From Epiperipatus broadwayi (Eukaryota > Onychophora > Udeonychophora > Euonychophora > Peripatidae): a DNA stretch of 64,000 bases. Location: assembly GCA_028023455.1 (NCBI GenBank), contig JAQFVV010006716.1, positions 370,018 through 434,017 on the forward strand, given 5' to 3'. Every line of letters starts with the position of its first letter. Within the stretch, counting starts at the first letter, position 1. The notes under the pieces are model-generated. The model saw only the letters and a program-made list of their open reading frames with translations. It was not told the DNA's origin and ran no database searches. Both the position numbers and the translations under genes were made by a program. Below, piece by piece: positions 25,265-35,542 of the stretch.

Positions 25265-25952
25265 ACAATAAGTGCGATAGTAAATAGCTGCAATAAAACG
25301 GTGAAATTTCCCATATTGTGTAATATATATATATATATGAAATCTATAATGATAGACAAACTTTAAAAAAAAAAAATGCAAATTAAATTTCTGCAGCGTC
25401 CTAGTTAATGGGATGATATACGATAAAACTTTTAATCGATTAACGTTTTCAGAGAATTATCCATGGTGACACTTGTGGTTTTCTAAGACATCATTCTTTT
25501 TTGTAAGCCGCCTGACAAAAATTAAACAGTCGTCAATTGAACAGAAGGCTACTTTGGAAAAAAGTTACACCTGCTTGCATTAAGAAAAAAGAAAAGTGTT
25601 AGAAGTTAGAAATAATAAAATTACATTTTGCTATATACATAATGCAGGTAAATGTAAGTACTTTTATTATGAATTCACACAACTAAATAAATCTTACCTA
25701 ATATTGTATGAATAGGAATTATAGAAAACGTAATTGATAATCATATCCGGTTTTATTGTTAGCGTAAAAAAATACACCCCTCCAATTATACACAAAAATT
25801 CCGTTTTTATTGTAAATTTTAAAGTATTTTGAAACCATTTTAATGACTTGCGTTATCATCAGATTTTCAATTGGATGGACGGTTGAAGAGTTGGAGTGTG
25901 GAGTGGATTGAATTCTGTCCATTAAAGTATAAAAATAGAATAAATCTTAATA

Positions 25953-26160
25953 TATATCCGAACACTTATAGCATATACGTGTAGAGATGGTAATCTGGAC
26001 CAACTGATGATTGCTGTTTTAGCATGAAATACGTATATAGGTGATTATTTATCTTTTCGACATGTATGTGTTCAGATGTATCAGTGTTATGAGACATAGT
26101 GGAGAGTGGTGGGTCGGAAAGTCTGTGCTCATATACCCTATATAATACAGATGTTGATAC
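25953..26160 (+). mobile_element. 210-bp hammerhead-bearing dispersed repeat, copy 1
   Basis: About 210 bp shared with the reverse strand of 50800-51015, from TTAATATATATC near the left end to GTGCTCATATACCCTATAT at the right. It is non-coding. A hammerhead motif lies near the 5' end (25999-26042). Size and structure fit a small non-autonomous retroelement of the retrozyme type, present here as a single unit. Confidence 0.65.
25999..26042 (+). ncRNA. Hammerhead ribozyme motif, type I, slightly decayed
   Basis: ACCAA, then CTGATGA, stem II TGCT/AGCA around GTTTT, GAAA, palindromic TACGTA as stem III, and a TA cleavage dinucleotide. The 3' strand of stem I reads TAGGT where the sister copy has TTGGT, leaving one mismatch. 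Both conserved boxes are exact. Confidence 0.65.
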
Positions 26161-26257
26161 AAGTATATAATAAGCATGTACGTTATTAATAATAATAAAA
26201 ATAAAAGATAATAAGAAGCAAATGGCTTTATTATTCGAAAATTCATAAAAATTTCGA

Positions 26258-26331
26258 GTAGCGGAAGTAGTAGAATGGAAATCGATTCGAGGTCCTTACT
26301 ATTCAGAAACTACTGCTCTACCACTACCCCA
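26258..26331 (-). repeat. tRNA-like segment (SINE head or tRNA relic)
   Basis: On the minus strand: GGGGTAGTGGTAGAGCAGTA, an A-box-like start, and CCTCGAATCGATTTCC, a B-box-like segment 30 bp on. GGGGTAG can pair with a downstream CTACTTC as a 7-bp acceptor-like helix with two G-U pairs. The T-arm does not pair, so it is not a functional tRNA. No tail or target duplication is clear. Confidence 0.4.
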
Positions 26332-26459
26332 AACGATGCAGGGCAAAAAACTTTCATGAGGAAGATATGGTCGAAGATATTGAAATTTATTTTTTAAAAG
26401 AAGCTGCCTTGAGAAAATTTTTAAAGTTTGTGTCTAAGATGCCAAAAAAAAAAACAGAT

Positions 26460-26960
26460 CAAGAATCATTATCACACATTATCGATCCATTGTAGGATGA
26501 AGGTCTCTCCAAGTTAAATCCATTTTCTCTGATCTTTAAACTCTCTTTTACACATCAACCCTGCACACTTTTTTTATTTTATCTACCCATCTCACATCTA
26601 ATCTCTTTCTTGTTCTTCTAAAGTCTGTTGGAATTCAGTTTCAGATTTCAATTTTCCATCTATTATCATCTATTCTAACAATATGTCCAGCCCAACTACA
26701 CTTCAGTCTTAATTTTTTCAATAATGTCAGTAACACCTGTTTGTTCTCTTACCCATGTATTTCATTTTCAATCTCTTCTTGTTACTCCTAACATACATCT
26801 CTTCATATTTCATTAAATGATCTGAAGCCTCTATATTGCTCTTCTGTTAAGTTGTCCAAGTCTCACATTCTTAGGTAAGAATTAGTAACACACATAGTAT
26901 GTGATATTTTCAACATTTTTAAGTGCATCCTTATTATAAATTTCATCAATATTGCAACCA
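26460..26960 (-). pseudogene. RTE retrotransposon 3' relic
   Basis: Minus-strand homology to the C-terminal part and 3' end of the RTE family. It begins with the reverse complement of the AGGATGAAGGTCTCTCCAAG end and continues through the region encoding the RRD.NRW..E and GHIAR segments. Many substitutions and indels: clearly older than the copies at 33.3 and 37.8 kb. Confidence 0.75.
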
Positions 26961-28009
26961 ACCACCATTATAAAAACTCAGATTATCTTCTCACACTATG
27001 TATACTCTTTGACTAGTTAGAAGTAGAAATACTTGGATCTTCATGATTTTGTTGACAGTTTAATATTTTTCTTTAAACCAATGTTTCACCATGTTTGAAT
27101 TGATTTCCTTTCATTTCTAACATTATTGAAGAATGAATAATAATTAAATAATATCACATCTTTATTGTTGCTGGAGACTGTAAGAACTTTGAGCACCTGA
27201 GATGCCATAATTAATATTGATTCAAGACCATAGATGTATGGTTTGACACATAATCATTGCATTGACCCAAAAAAGTCAATGAAATTTGTTGTAGAGACAG
27301 TTTCTATATTGCAAAAGAGTTATGTAATGATGGATTATCTAGCTATGAATGTAGCCAATAAGATTGATGTCTTTGATACTCTTACTGTCTGATGAATGAA
27401 AGTTATTTAAAATGCTTATGTAGTTAAAAGATATGAGTCTCTGTGCTGGAAGAGGTGTGTGATATGATAGACATGTGATATACAATTCTGCATGAAAATT
27501 CAAAAAAAAAAAAAAATTCAAAATGCAAGCATGAATTTGTATTATGTGGATTGGTTCAGGTAGCAATTGCAAACTCTTTTCCATTTTTTGTTTTTATTAT
27601 TTTTTGTGATATTTTGTGAGAGGGTGCTGATGATTGCTAATATTAACTATATATTATATTCATAGAATAATCTTGTTAAATAATCATATATCCATAGGAT
27701 ATTCTTGCTAATTAATCATATATTTTTATAAAAAATTCAAGCATAAAATAAACATGCCTTTTAATAAACAATTTTTTTAGTAATTACAATTAAAAGTTGT
27801 TAGAAAAGTGGTTGAGTTTCTTTTATTTAGAGTTGAAGGCATGCCATCTGATTCTGGTCTGATTAAAATATAATATTTTCAGGTTGTGTTCCTGTACTAA
27901 TTTGATATTTTTTGCAGATCTGTTATTATCTTTTGTCAGCATGTTATTTCAAATATAAATTCTAGATATTTTTAAACAATATAATTGTGATTATAAGTTT
28001 AACATTGGA
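26961..28009. other. AT-rich intergenic stretch
   Basis: No gene or repeat recognised. One 81-codon frame on the minus strand has no family features and spans a poly-A run. Confidence 0.55.
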
Positions 28010-28375
28010 TATTTCAACTTTCTTGAAGCATTTTTTATAATTATATTTTTATATTGGACTATTTACATATACGTATTGAATGTCTTTAGAAAAAATTAAC
28101 TTTATTTAAATATTTCAAATACTTTCAACTATTAGTAATAACATATCAAACAAGTTAGTACATGTGCAACATTTTGAGATGTATTATTCCCCCTACCCTC
28201 CAGGTGTTGCTGGCCTAGATTTGCTATTACTAACAGTTGAATGTATTTGAAATACTTAAATAAAGTTAAATTTTTCTAAAGACATTCAATATGCATATTA
28301 GATAATTGAAATAGTGTAATATAAAAATACAACTATAACAGTATCATCACAAACATTCAGGAAAACATTTTTATA
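28010..28375. mobile_element. Inverted-dimer repeat, short form
   Basis: Arms reading TTGAATGTCTTTAGAAAAA and TTAACTTTATTTAAATATTTC on the left are mirrored on the right (GAAATACTTAAATAAAGTTAA, CTAAAGACATTCAATA). It shares its arms, and the CCAGGTGTTGCTGGCC block on one side, with the longer palindromic element at 52620-53180, but lacks that element's tRNA-like centre. Confidence 0.6.
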
Positions 28376-28576
28376 ATGTTTTATTTATGTTCCACTGATT
28401 CACAGCTTTGTAGTCTTCATATATATATATGAAAAAACAAAAAAACACAAGTTAAAACTTGCTAACGCTTGTATTTATGACAATAGATGGCGTTCTACCA
28501 AAAACACCATCAAGCATATTTTTTTGTTTACATAAACATCAGAACAAGCTTTCACTATCTCTAACTTTAATTTCCA

Positions 28577-28620
28577 CCTTCAGATCATGATTTCAAACTA
28601 TTTTCTATCGTCAGTGAAGG
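28577..28620 (-). ncRNA. Hammerhead motif, array unit 1 (decayed stem II)
   Basis: Stem I CCTTCA/TGAAGG, CTGACGA, GAAA, stem III TCATGA and TC cleavage site are all present. Stem II is TAGA...GTTT and no longer pairs well. Likely weak or inactive. Confidence 0.6.
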
Positions 28621-28982
28621 ACAGGAATAAGAAAATAGATCTAAACCCAAACTCTGTGCGTTTATGAAACAGTTTGTATTCAGCTTGCAAGTGTGAATCT
28701 TTTAGACATGTAACGTCTTCAAACTCAGCATAGCAAGCTAGATATCTACATGGGTCTGATCTCAGTTCAGCATCACCACATAGTAGAAGCCTCTGCAATA
28801 TATATCATTATCAAGAAAGACCTCAAAGGTACATTTATGAAAAACAAAAAAACACAAGTTAAAACTTGCTAATGCTTGTATTTATGACAATAGATGGTGT
28901 TCTACAAAAACACCATCAAGCATAGTTTTTTGTTTACATAAACGTCAGAGCAAGCATTCACTATCTCTAACTTTAATTTCCA

Positions 28983-29026
28983 CCTTCAGATCATGATTTC
29001 AAGCTATTTGCTCTCGTCAGTGAAGG
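28983..29026 (-). ncRNA. Hammerhead ribozyme motif, array unit 2
   Basis: All elements fit on the minus strand: stem I CCTTCA with TGAAGG (6 bp), box CTGACGA, stem II GAGC with GCTT around AAATA (4 bp, one G-U), box GAAA, stem III TC..GA (plus the A-U pair) around AT, cleavage after TC. Both open ends are on stem I, so this is type I. TCATGA is palindromic, allowing a stronger intermolecular stem III. Confidence 0.8.
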
Positions 29027-29401
29027 ACAGGAATAAGAAACTAGATCTAAACACAAACTCTGAGCGTTTATGAAACAGTTTGTATTCAGCTTGCAAATGT
29101 GAATCTTTTAGACATGTAACGTCTTCAAACTCAGCATAGCAAGCTAGATATCTACATGGGTCTGATCTCAGTTCAGCATCACCACATAGTAGAAGCCTCT
29201 GCAATATATATATATATATATATCATTGCAAGAAAGACCCTCAAAGGTACATTTATGAAAAACAAAAAAACACAAGTTAAAACTTGCTAATGCTTGTATT
29301 TATGACAATAGATGGTGTTCTACCAAAAACACCATCAAGCGTAGTTTTTTGTTTACATAAACATCAGAGCAATCATTTACTATCTCTAACTTTAATTTCC
29401 A

Positions 29402-29445
29402 CCTTCAGATCATGATTTCAAGTTATTTGCTCTCGTCAGTGAAGG
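29402..29445 (-). ncRNA. Hammerhead motif, array unit 3
   Basis: Same as unit 2 except for one base in stem II (GAGC against ACTT), which breaks the loop-closing C-G pair. Boxes, stem I, stem III and cleavage site are intact, so it may still be active. Confidence 0.7.
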
Positions 29446-30223
29446 ACAGGAATAAGAAAATAGATCTAAACACAAACTCTGAGCGTTTATGAAACAGTTT
29501 GTATTCAGCTTGCAAGTGTGAATCTTTTAGACATGTAACGTCTTCAAACTCAGCATAGCAAGCTAGATATCTACATGGGTCTGATCTCAGTTCAGCATCA
29601 CCACATAGTAGAAGCCTCTGCAATATATATATTGAAGCAATGGATCTGAAGCCCGATCCATGCTTCACATCTTCCTATAAACTTAATTAGTATTGTAGAC
29701 CTGAATTGAGTTTATACTTCAATATCAGCAGGGTTTTGCATTAGAGTTAAAAATAATTATGCTTATCAAATGTGTATTACATTTAAATATTTTGTTTTAA
29801 ATAAATTTCATTCTATTAATAAAAATTGCTTAACCTATTAGTCAAACATATATATACATCTAGCGTATATATATGAGTTAATGCAAGATTCTGCTGAAAT
29901 AAAATGCTTATTCTACTATAAAAAAATAATAATATATTGTTAAAATTTTGTTAAAATATTTAGTATGATTTGATTTTGAGATAAGCCCGCCAACATTTTC
30001 TAAAAGAATGTATAGTTTTGATTAGTGAGCCATTCAAGTCTAATTAAAGATAGCCTTCTCTTTCTTTCTTTTTAATTAATAGAATTCAAACTTTAAAGAA
30101 AGAAATCTAGAGTAAAAAAGTAAAAGTTATTTTTAGAAGGTGTTATTTTGAAACAAAGGAGCATGGGGAGGCTTATCAAGATCTCAGATCATACAAACAA
30201 TAGAAGGTAGCTGACAAAGAGGG

Positions 30224-30231
30224 TATAAATA
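30224..30231 (+). promoter_or_regulatory. TATA box of the solo LTR
   Basis: TATAAATA about 590 bp into the LTR, in a conserved GGTATAAATAG-like context. The equivalent sites in the paired LTRs are 57328-57335 and 63528-63535 on the minus strand. Transcription probably starts about 30 bp downstream. Confidence 0.6.
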
Positions 30232-30254
30232 GAAGTGAGAACAAAAGACTAGAT

Positions 30255-30410
30255 TATTCAGATTTGTCTTTGTGAAGGATTCAGATTTTTCTTCTTGAAG
30301 GATTCAGATTATTCAGATTTTTCCTTTGGAAGGATTCAGTATTCAAATTTTCCTTGTGAAGGATTCCGTTGATTCAGATTTTGCTTTTGAAGGATTCATT
30401 CAGAGTTTTC
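30255..30410 (+). repeat. GGATTCAGATT leader repeats
   Basis: About five imperfect units of GAAGGATTCAGATTTTTC type just after the TATA box. The paired LTRs have fewer units, which accounts for much of the length difference. Confidence 0.8.
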
Positions 30411-30530
30411 TTGCTGGTTATTCCAAGTTTTCTTGAGAGTGCATTCATATTTCTTTTTGGAGAACTCTCTCTGATTTGCTTCACATTTAGCTTGTGCTCC
30501 AAAAAGTTATACAGCTGTCGTTTTCAAATA

Positions 30531-30599
30531 ATGGAGAAGTTTGAACATGCTCCAGTTAAAAGCCATAGTATTTTGAAGGAAATGAATATGCTCGGCTAG
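30531..30599 (+). CDS. 22-codon leader ORF in LTR
   Basis: ATG to TAG, peptide beginning MEKFEHAPVK and ending MNMLG. The same start, length and stop recur in both other LTR copies (MEKLEPAPVK ... MDMLG) with substitutions only. Function unknown. It would precede the spliced or unspliced gag RNA, so it could act as a leader ORF. Confidence 0.4.
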   Translation: MEKFEHAPVKSHSILKEMNMLG

Positions 30600-31217
30600 G
30601 CAAATAAATAGCTTTGCCTATCGCCGAGGTTCCTGAATACCATCCAAAATGCCATAGTATCCACTCAATAGTCATCTGAACTTTGTGCCATGTCTGGAGA
30701 ACTTTTCGTGAAACCATACTACATTTTTTCATTGTCCGGACAAATACCTGTCGACGGTCGGATCAAGCCACGAACGCCGTAGGGAACATGACCAAGGAAA
30801 AAGGACGGTAATCGTATCTCCTCTATTAAACTATTTCTTATGCTACCTTTTGTTCATATATTTTTTAATTGCTTCATTGAATTATATGTATTTGTTATGT
30901 AACCATTTTTATTAGATGAGTCTTAATTATATATATATATATTGTGTGATCATATATCTATATTTAACCTTTTCCCCTTCGCTATTCTTCCTTACTAACC
31001 TGTGTAAATATTTAGTATTCCATTGCGGTTGAGTTAATAGTTAATTTTTGTTCATTTAAAATCTCTTTCCAATTTTATTCATGTTAATTAAATACGAGTC
31101 AGTTTCTTTTGTGTGCCAACTTGATCTCTTTGATAACGCCTCTTTTGTCCGCCATTAGCTTTACGTATATCTGATTTAACTATATACGTTTTAAATAATT
31201 TTTAAACATTGTTTTAG

Positions 31218-31243
31218 CGCAAAGCAATTAGAAATGCTTTGCG
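31218..31243 (+). promoter_or_regulatory. Perfect 9-bp hairpin in LTR RNA leader
   Basis: CGCAAAGCA, an 8-nt loop, TGCTTTGCG. It is kept in the paired LTRs with 8 pairs. It lies downstream of the TATA box and could be an RNA structure (packaging, polyadenylation or dimerisation); the role is inferred only. Confidence 0.45.
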
Positions 31244-31797
31244 AAAGATTCTTTTTTATCGTACTTTATCGAGAAGATCGAGTTGACAATTTTTAATAAA
31301 ATTGGGAAGAAAAGATTTAGACCGCAAACCTATTAATCTGTTTTTATTGTCTAATTAGTTTGTTTCATTAATTTAGGGGAATAGCGGAGGCCATTAAATC
31401 ATTATTCTTATTTTAAAGTCATTAATTAAAGATCTATTATTTAAATAACAAGCTTGGCTTGTGCTAAATTTGTTATAAATGCTTTATTTTACTTTTCAAT
31501 GATCCAGGCACACAAAACGCAAAATACATATTTCTTGGTACCTTTGCACATTTAACTATTTAGCTCTTGAAGTTTCCTGTCCATGTTTCTTTCCACTGAT
31601 GCTAAGCTGTCGCCGGTTGAAAAATAATTTATGCATGGCTCAGATAGTGTTGTTTGTTTGTGATCAGGCCTCGAGAATAGGTGAATGGGCAGAGGTCATA
31701 GTATTCTTTGATTTAATATCTCGCATATTGGGTGGCCTCGAGGTACTTTCGCCTAGTATTCGAACTGGGTTAAACCAACATACATTATCTGACTGTC

Positions 31798-31800
<3 letters not shown>

Positions 31801-31836
<36 letters not shown>
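31801..31836. repeat. (AT)18 spacer of the array
   Basis: Uninterrupted AT dinucleotides between the solo LTR and array unit 4. It continues the TA spacer that the LTR split. Confidence 0.95.
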
Positions 31837-31838
<2 letters not shown>

Positions 31839-32013
31839 TTGCAAGAAAGACCTCAAAGGTACATTTATGAAAAACAAAAAAACACAAGTTAAAACTTGCT
31901 AATGCTTGTATTTATGACAATAGATGGTGTTCTACCAAAAACACCATCAAGCGTAGTTTTTTGTTTACATAAACATCAGAGCAAGTATTTACTATCTCTA
32001 ACTTTAATTTCCA

Positions 32014-32057
32014 CCTTCAGATCATGATTTCAAGCTATTTGCTCTCATCAGTGAAGG
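32014..32057 (-). ncRNA. Hammerhead ribozyme motif, array unit 4
   Basis: Identical to unit 2 except that box 1 is CTGATGA instead of CTGACGA. This is position 7 of the hammerhead, the one core position where any base is allowed. All three stems and the TC cleavage site are intact. Confidence 0.8.
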
Positions 32058-32422
32058 ACAGGAATAAGAAAATAGATCTAAACACAAACTCTGAGCGTTT
32101 ATGAAAGAGTTTGTATTCAGCTTGTAAGTGTGAATCTTTTAGACATGTAATGTCTTCAAACTCAGCATAGCAAGCTAGATAGCTACATGGGTCTGATCTC
32201 AGTTCAGCATCACCACATAGTAGAAGCCTCTGCAATATATATATATCATTGCAAAAAAGACCTCAAAGGTACATTTATGAAAAACAAAAAAACACAAATT
32301 AAACTTGCTAATGCTTGTATTTATGACAATAGATGGTGTTCTACCAAAAACACCATCAAGCGTAGTTTTTTGTTTACATAAACGTCAGAGCAAGCATTTA
32401 CTATCTCTAACTTTAATTTCCA

Positions 32423-32466
32423 CCTTCAGGTCATGATTTCAAGCTATTTGCTCTCGTCAGTGAAGG
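32423..32466 (-). ncRNA. Hammerhead motif, array unit 5 (cleavage site mutated)
   Basis: Boxes, stem I and stem II are intact, but the site before cleavage reads GACC instead of GATC, so the required A-U pair next to the cleavage site is lost. Probably inactive. Confidence 0.7.
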
Positions 32467-32651
32467 ACAGGAATAAGAAAATAGATCTAAACACAAACTC
32501 TGAGCATTTACGAAACAGTTTCTATTCAGCTTGCAAGTGTGAATCTTTTAGACAGGTAATGTCTTCAAACTCAGTATAGCAAGCTAGATAGCTACATGGG
32601 TCTGATCTCCCTTCAGCATCACCACACAGTAGAAGTCTCTGCAATATATAT

Positions 32652-32869
32652 CATTGCAAGAAAGACCTCAAAGGTACATTTATGAAAAACAAAAAAAAAC
32701 ACAAGTTCAAACTTGCTAACGCTTGTATTTATGACAATAGATGGCATTCTACGCTTGACGGTGTTTTTGGTAGAATGCCATCTATTGTCATAAATACAAG
32801 CATTAGCAAGTTTTAACTTGTGTTTTTTTGTTTTTCATAAATGTACCTTTGAGGTCTTTCTGCAATCAT
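32652..32869. repeat. Perfect-looking foldback of two array ends
   Basis: About 100 bp of unit 6 (32652-32753) is followed after a short loop by its reverse complement (32768-32869), including the TTTATGACAATAGATGG block and the AAAAACACAAGTT block. Transcribed, this gives a long hairpin. It marks the point where array orientation flips. Confidence 0.85.
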
Positions 32870-32870
32870 A

Positions 32871-33212
32871 TATATTGCAGAGGCTTCTACTATGTGGTGA
32901 TGCTGAACTGAGATCAGACCCATGTAGCTATCTATCTTGCTATGCTGAGTTTGAAGACATTATGTGTCTAAAATATTCACACTTGCAAGCTGAATAGAAA
33001 CTGTTTCACAAACGCTCAGAGTTTGTGTTTAGATCTATTTTCTTTTTCCTGTCCTTCAGTGACGATAGCAAATAGTTTGAAATCATGATCTGAAGGTGGA
33101 AATTAAAGTTAGAGATAGTGAATGCTTGCTCTGACATTTACGTAAACAAAAAACTATGCTTGATGGTTTTTTTGGTAGAATGCCATCTATTGTCATATAT
33201 ATATATATATAT
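32871..33212 (+). mobile_element. Inverted array unit (truncated)
   Basis: One unit in plus orientation from GCAGAGGCTTCTACTATG to ATGCCATCTATTGTCAT, ending in a TA tract. It carries a mutated hammerhead (33053-33096). Confidence 0.75.
33053..33096 (+). ncRNA. Hammerhead motif in inverted unit (core mutated)
   Basis: CCTTCA, then GTGACGA in place of CTGACGA, so core C3 is lost; then a weakened stem II, GAAA, TCATGA, TC, TGAAGG. Inactive by known hammerhead rules. Confidence 0.65.
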
Positions 33213-33344
33213 GATCACTAGATGTTGCTTTAACAACAACTCCTAACAAGCTTTGTTTATATAAATGCCGAAAGAGATAGAATTCAAAATCTCTATCATT
33301 GTTACCCACATCCAGACCAGCTGTTTTTGAGTTTATTGGATAGT

Positions 33345-34645
33345 ACATACATAAAGAAGATATTAGAAATTACAGACCTATCAGCCTTTTATCAGTTTTA
33401 TATAAAAAATTTTACCAAGATAATTACAACTCATCTACAGAGAACTTTGGATTTCCACCAACCAAGAGAACAAGCTGGATTTAAAAGTGGTTTTAGTACA
33501 ATAGATCATATCCAGGTATTGAGAGAAGTCATAGAAAGGGACAAATGAATATGAGTTATCATTATGTTTTGGATTTGTAGATTATGAAAAAGCATTCGAT
33601 TCTATAAACATTTTTTCAGTGATTAAAGCATTGGATTATCAAGGTAAAGATCCAGGATATTGTCATATTTTAAAGTATATTTATAAAATGCAACAGCAAC
33701 AATTAGATTACATAATGATACTGGAAAAATCAACATTGAGAAAGGTGTAAGACAAGGTGACTCCATATCTTCAAAACGTTTTACAGCAGTGCTGCAAGAA
33801 GTATTTTGTGGATTAAAATGGGAAACTAAAGGAGTGAAAGTAAATGGAGAGTATTTAAGTCATTTAGATTTCGCAGATGATGTAGTTGTTTTTGCAAATA
33901 ATGCTTCAGAGCTGCAGGAAATGTTGCAGGAGTTAGCAGATGAAAGTAGAAAAGTAGGACTAAAGATAAATGTTAAAAAGACTAAAGTAATGTTTAATCG
34001 ATTTGCTCAAAATAAGAAAATAAAGATTGATTATGAAGAATTAGAAGAAGATAACAGTTACAAATATTTTGGTCAGATTTTTAATACATATGGAAACATA
34101 ATGAAGGAAATTAATCATAGAATTAAACTTGGTTGGAGTGCTTTTGGTAGAAATAACTTGATACTAAAAGGAAATATGCCTATGTGTTTGAAAAGGATTG
34201 TTTTTAACAAATGTGTTTTACCAGTTTTTACTTATGGATCTGAGACTTGGACACTTAATAGAAGAGCAATACAGAGACTTCAGATCACTCAAAGGAGTAT
34301 GGAGAGATGTATGTTGGGAGTAACAAGAAGAGATCGAAAACGCAATGTATGGGTAAGACAACAAACAGGTGTTACTGACCTTATTGAAAAAAATAAAAGA
34401 TTAAAATGGAGTTGGGCTGGACATATTGCTAGAAGAGATGATAATAGATGGACAATTGAAATTTTAAACTGGATTCCAAGAGATTGTAAAAGACCCAGAA
34501 AGAGACCACATGTGAGATGGATGGATGAAATAAGAAAATGTGCAGGGGTGTTGTGGAGAAGAGAAGCTAAAGATCGGAGAAGATGGATTAAACTTGGAGA
34601 GACCTTCATCCTGCAGTGGATTGATAATGGTTGATGATGATGATG
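33345..34645 (+). pseudogene. RTE retrotransposon, 5'-truncated copy
   Basis: Plus-strand RTE copy starting within the RT at the segment that reads KKILEITDLSAFYQFYIKNFTKII. 33327-33548 holds the start of the RT fingers, with GFKSGFSTIDHIQVLREV. An extra G near 33540 shifts the frame. The FVDYEKAFDS motif A region is present in another frame. 33789-34634 is open for 281 codons with DFADDVVVFA, then the C-terminal WSWAGHIARRDDNRW and KRPHVRWMDEI motifs, ending at WIDNG just before the GATGATGATGA tail. This open part is a complete C-terminus and served me as reference for the frameshifts in the longer copy. Confidence 0.9.
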
Positions 34646-34659
34646 ACATACATAAAATG

Positions 34660-35542
34660 TTTAATTATACTAACACACTAATTTATGCATTTATTGAAAT
34701 GAAAAAAAGATTGAAATGTAAGTTTTGAATTTATATATATATATAATATACTTTTTTTTTTAAGATCCAAGTCGGCCTTTGTTGAAAGATTTGTACCTCC
34801 ATAAGAAGTTTAAAATAAATGTTAAATTAAAGCACTGATAAATTATCAAAATCCATTACTTTGGAATTTCTATTAATTATTTGAGATTCTACATTGTTAT
34901 ATCAATTAAAAACTAACATAAAATTATACTCTAATTTCTATCGATCCTTATCGAGGTATAAACTTTCTAAAATTGACCAGTTGTTAAATATTAAAGTTTT
35001 ACAAATATTTATACAATTTTTAGTTATGCTTAATGTAATATCTTTGATATATTTGTTGTTGTTTTTTATTTTTTATCTTTAATGTAATTTAAAGATTTAA
35101 TATTTTTGTAGCATCTACTTTATATCCATATGTTAAGTAATGAATGTATAAAGCAGATTTATCATCCTGCCTATTAATGGCATTGTTATGTTCTTTGGCT
35201 CTTTTCTTTGTTTTCCTATTTGATCATAGTAAATCATATTGCAAAGATTATAGTTCATTTTATATACAATTCCTTTTTGTATTTTATATAATCTCTTAAT
35301 GTATAATTACCTATTACTTTATGGAGACTTTTACTATTTGACCATCCAGTGTGTACATGCCTATCAATATAACCTTTGTTTTTATTAATGTTTTACAAAT
35401 TTTGGGATAATATGAAAGTTTGATTTATTTCTTATTTGAAATATTGTTACTATCATCATTATAATCATTTTTTATAAGTTGTTATCACTTACTATAAATT
35501 TCTTAGAATTAAAAACTTTTTTTTAATAGTTTTATGATTGTA
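34660..35542. other. AT-rich stretch, no gene seen
   Basis: Contains a short TA tract near 34732-34745. No protein family recognised. Confidence 0.55.

Larger units (their letters stand above)
28431..29632 (-). mobile_element. Retrozyme-like tandem array, units 1-3
   Basis: Three head-to-tail copies of a roughly 417-bp unit (about 28431-28800, 28806-29207, 29224-29622), joined by short TA tracts of different length. Each holds one hammerhead motif on the minus strand, a GATGGTGTT/AACACCATC hairpin and otherwise non-coding sequence. Unit 1 lacks the first 30 bp. Metazoan retrozymes are known as short tandem repeats with a type I hammerhead in each monomer, whose transcripts self-cut and circularise. 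This array fits that design. The 66-codon frame seen in each unit ends inside the ribozyme and looks incidental. Confidence 0.75.
29633..31800 (+). mobile_element. Solo LTR (2.17 kb) inserted in the retrozyme array
   Basis: Starts TGAAGCAATGG and ends CTGACTGTCACA, flanked by ATAT on both sides. It is the reverse complement of the LTRs at 55835-57927 and 62034-64000, but more diverged and longer because it has extra copies of a GGATTCAGATT leader repeat. It lies exactly in the TA spacer between two array units, so it entered after the array formed. No internal sequence is left: a solo LTR. Confidence 0.85.
31837..32753 (-). mobile_element. Retrozyme-like tandem array, units 4-6
   Basis: The array resumes after the solo LTR: unit 4 (31837-32238), unit 5 (32247-32645) and a truncated unit 6 (32652-32753), all in the same orientation as units 1-3 and separated by short TA tracts. 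Unit 6 stops at GATGGCATTCTAC, where the sequence turns back on itself. Confidence 0.75.

Noticed and set aside
24788-25359. Cys/Leu/Ile-rich ORFs that look like membrane peptides
   Set aside because: They are translations of the duplicated GATA-rich repeat.
26258-26331. Functional tRNA gene
   Set aside because: The T-arm does not form and the anticodon arm is not convincing; kept only as a tRNA-like repeat.
29633-31800. Solo LTR as an independent DNA transposon
   Set aside because: Its ends and length match the direct LTR pair that flanks gag at the right edge, so LTR origin is clear.
28598-32235. 66-codon ORF repeated in each array unit, with an LLLCGDAEL segment recalling 2A-like or LINE leader peptides
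   Set aside because: The NPGP part of a 2A motif is absent, the frame ends inside the hammerhead, and its conservation is explained by the repeat itself.
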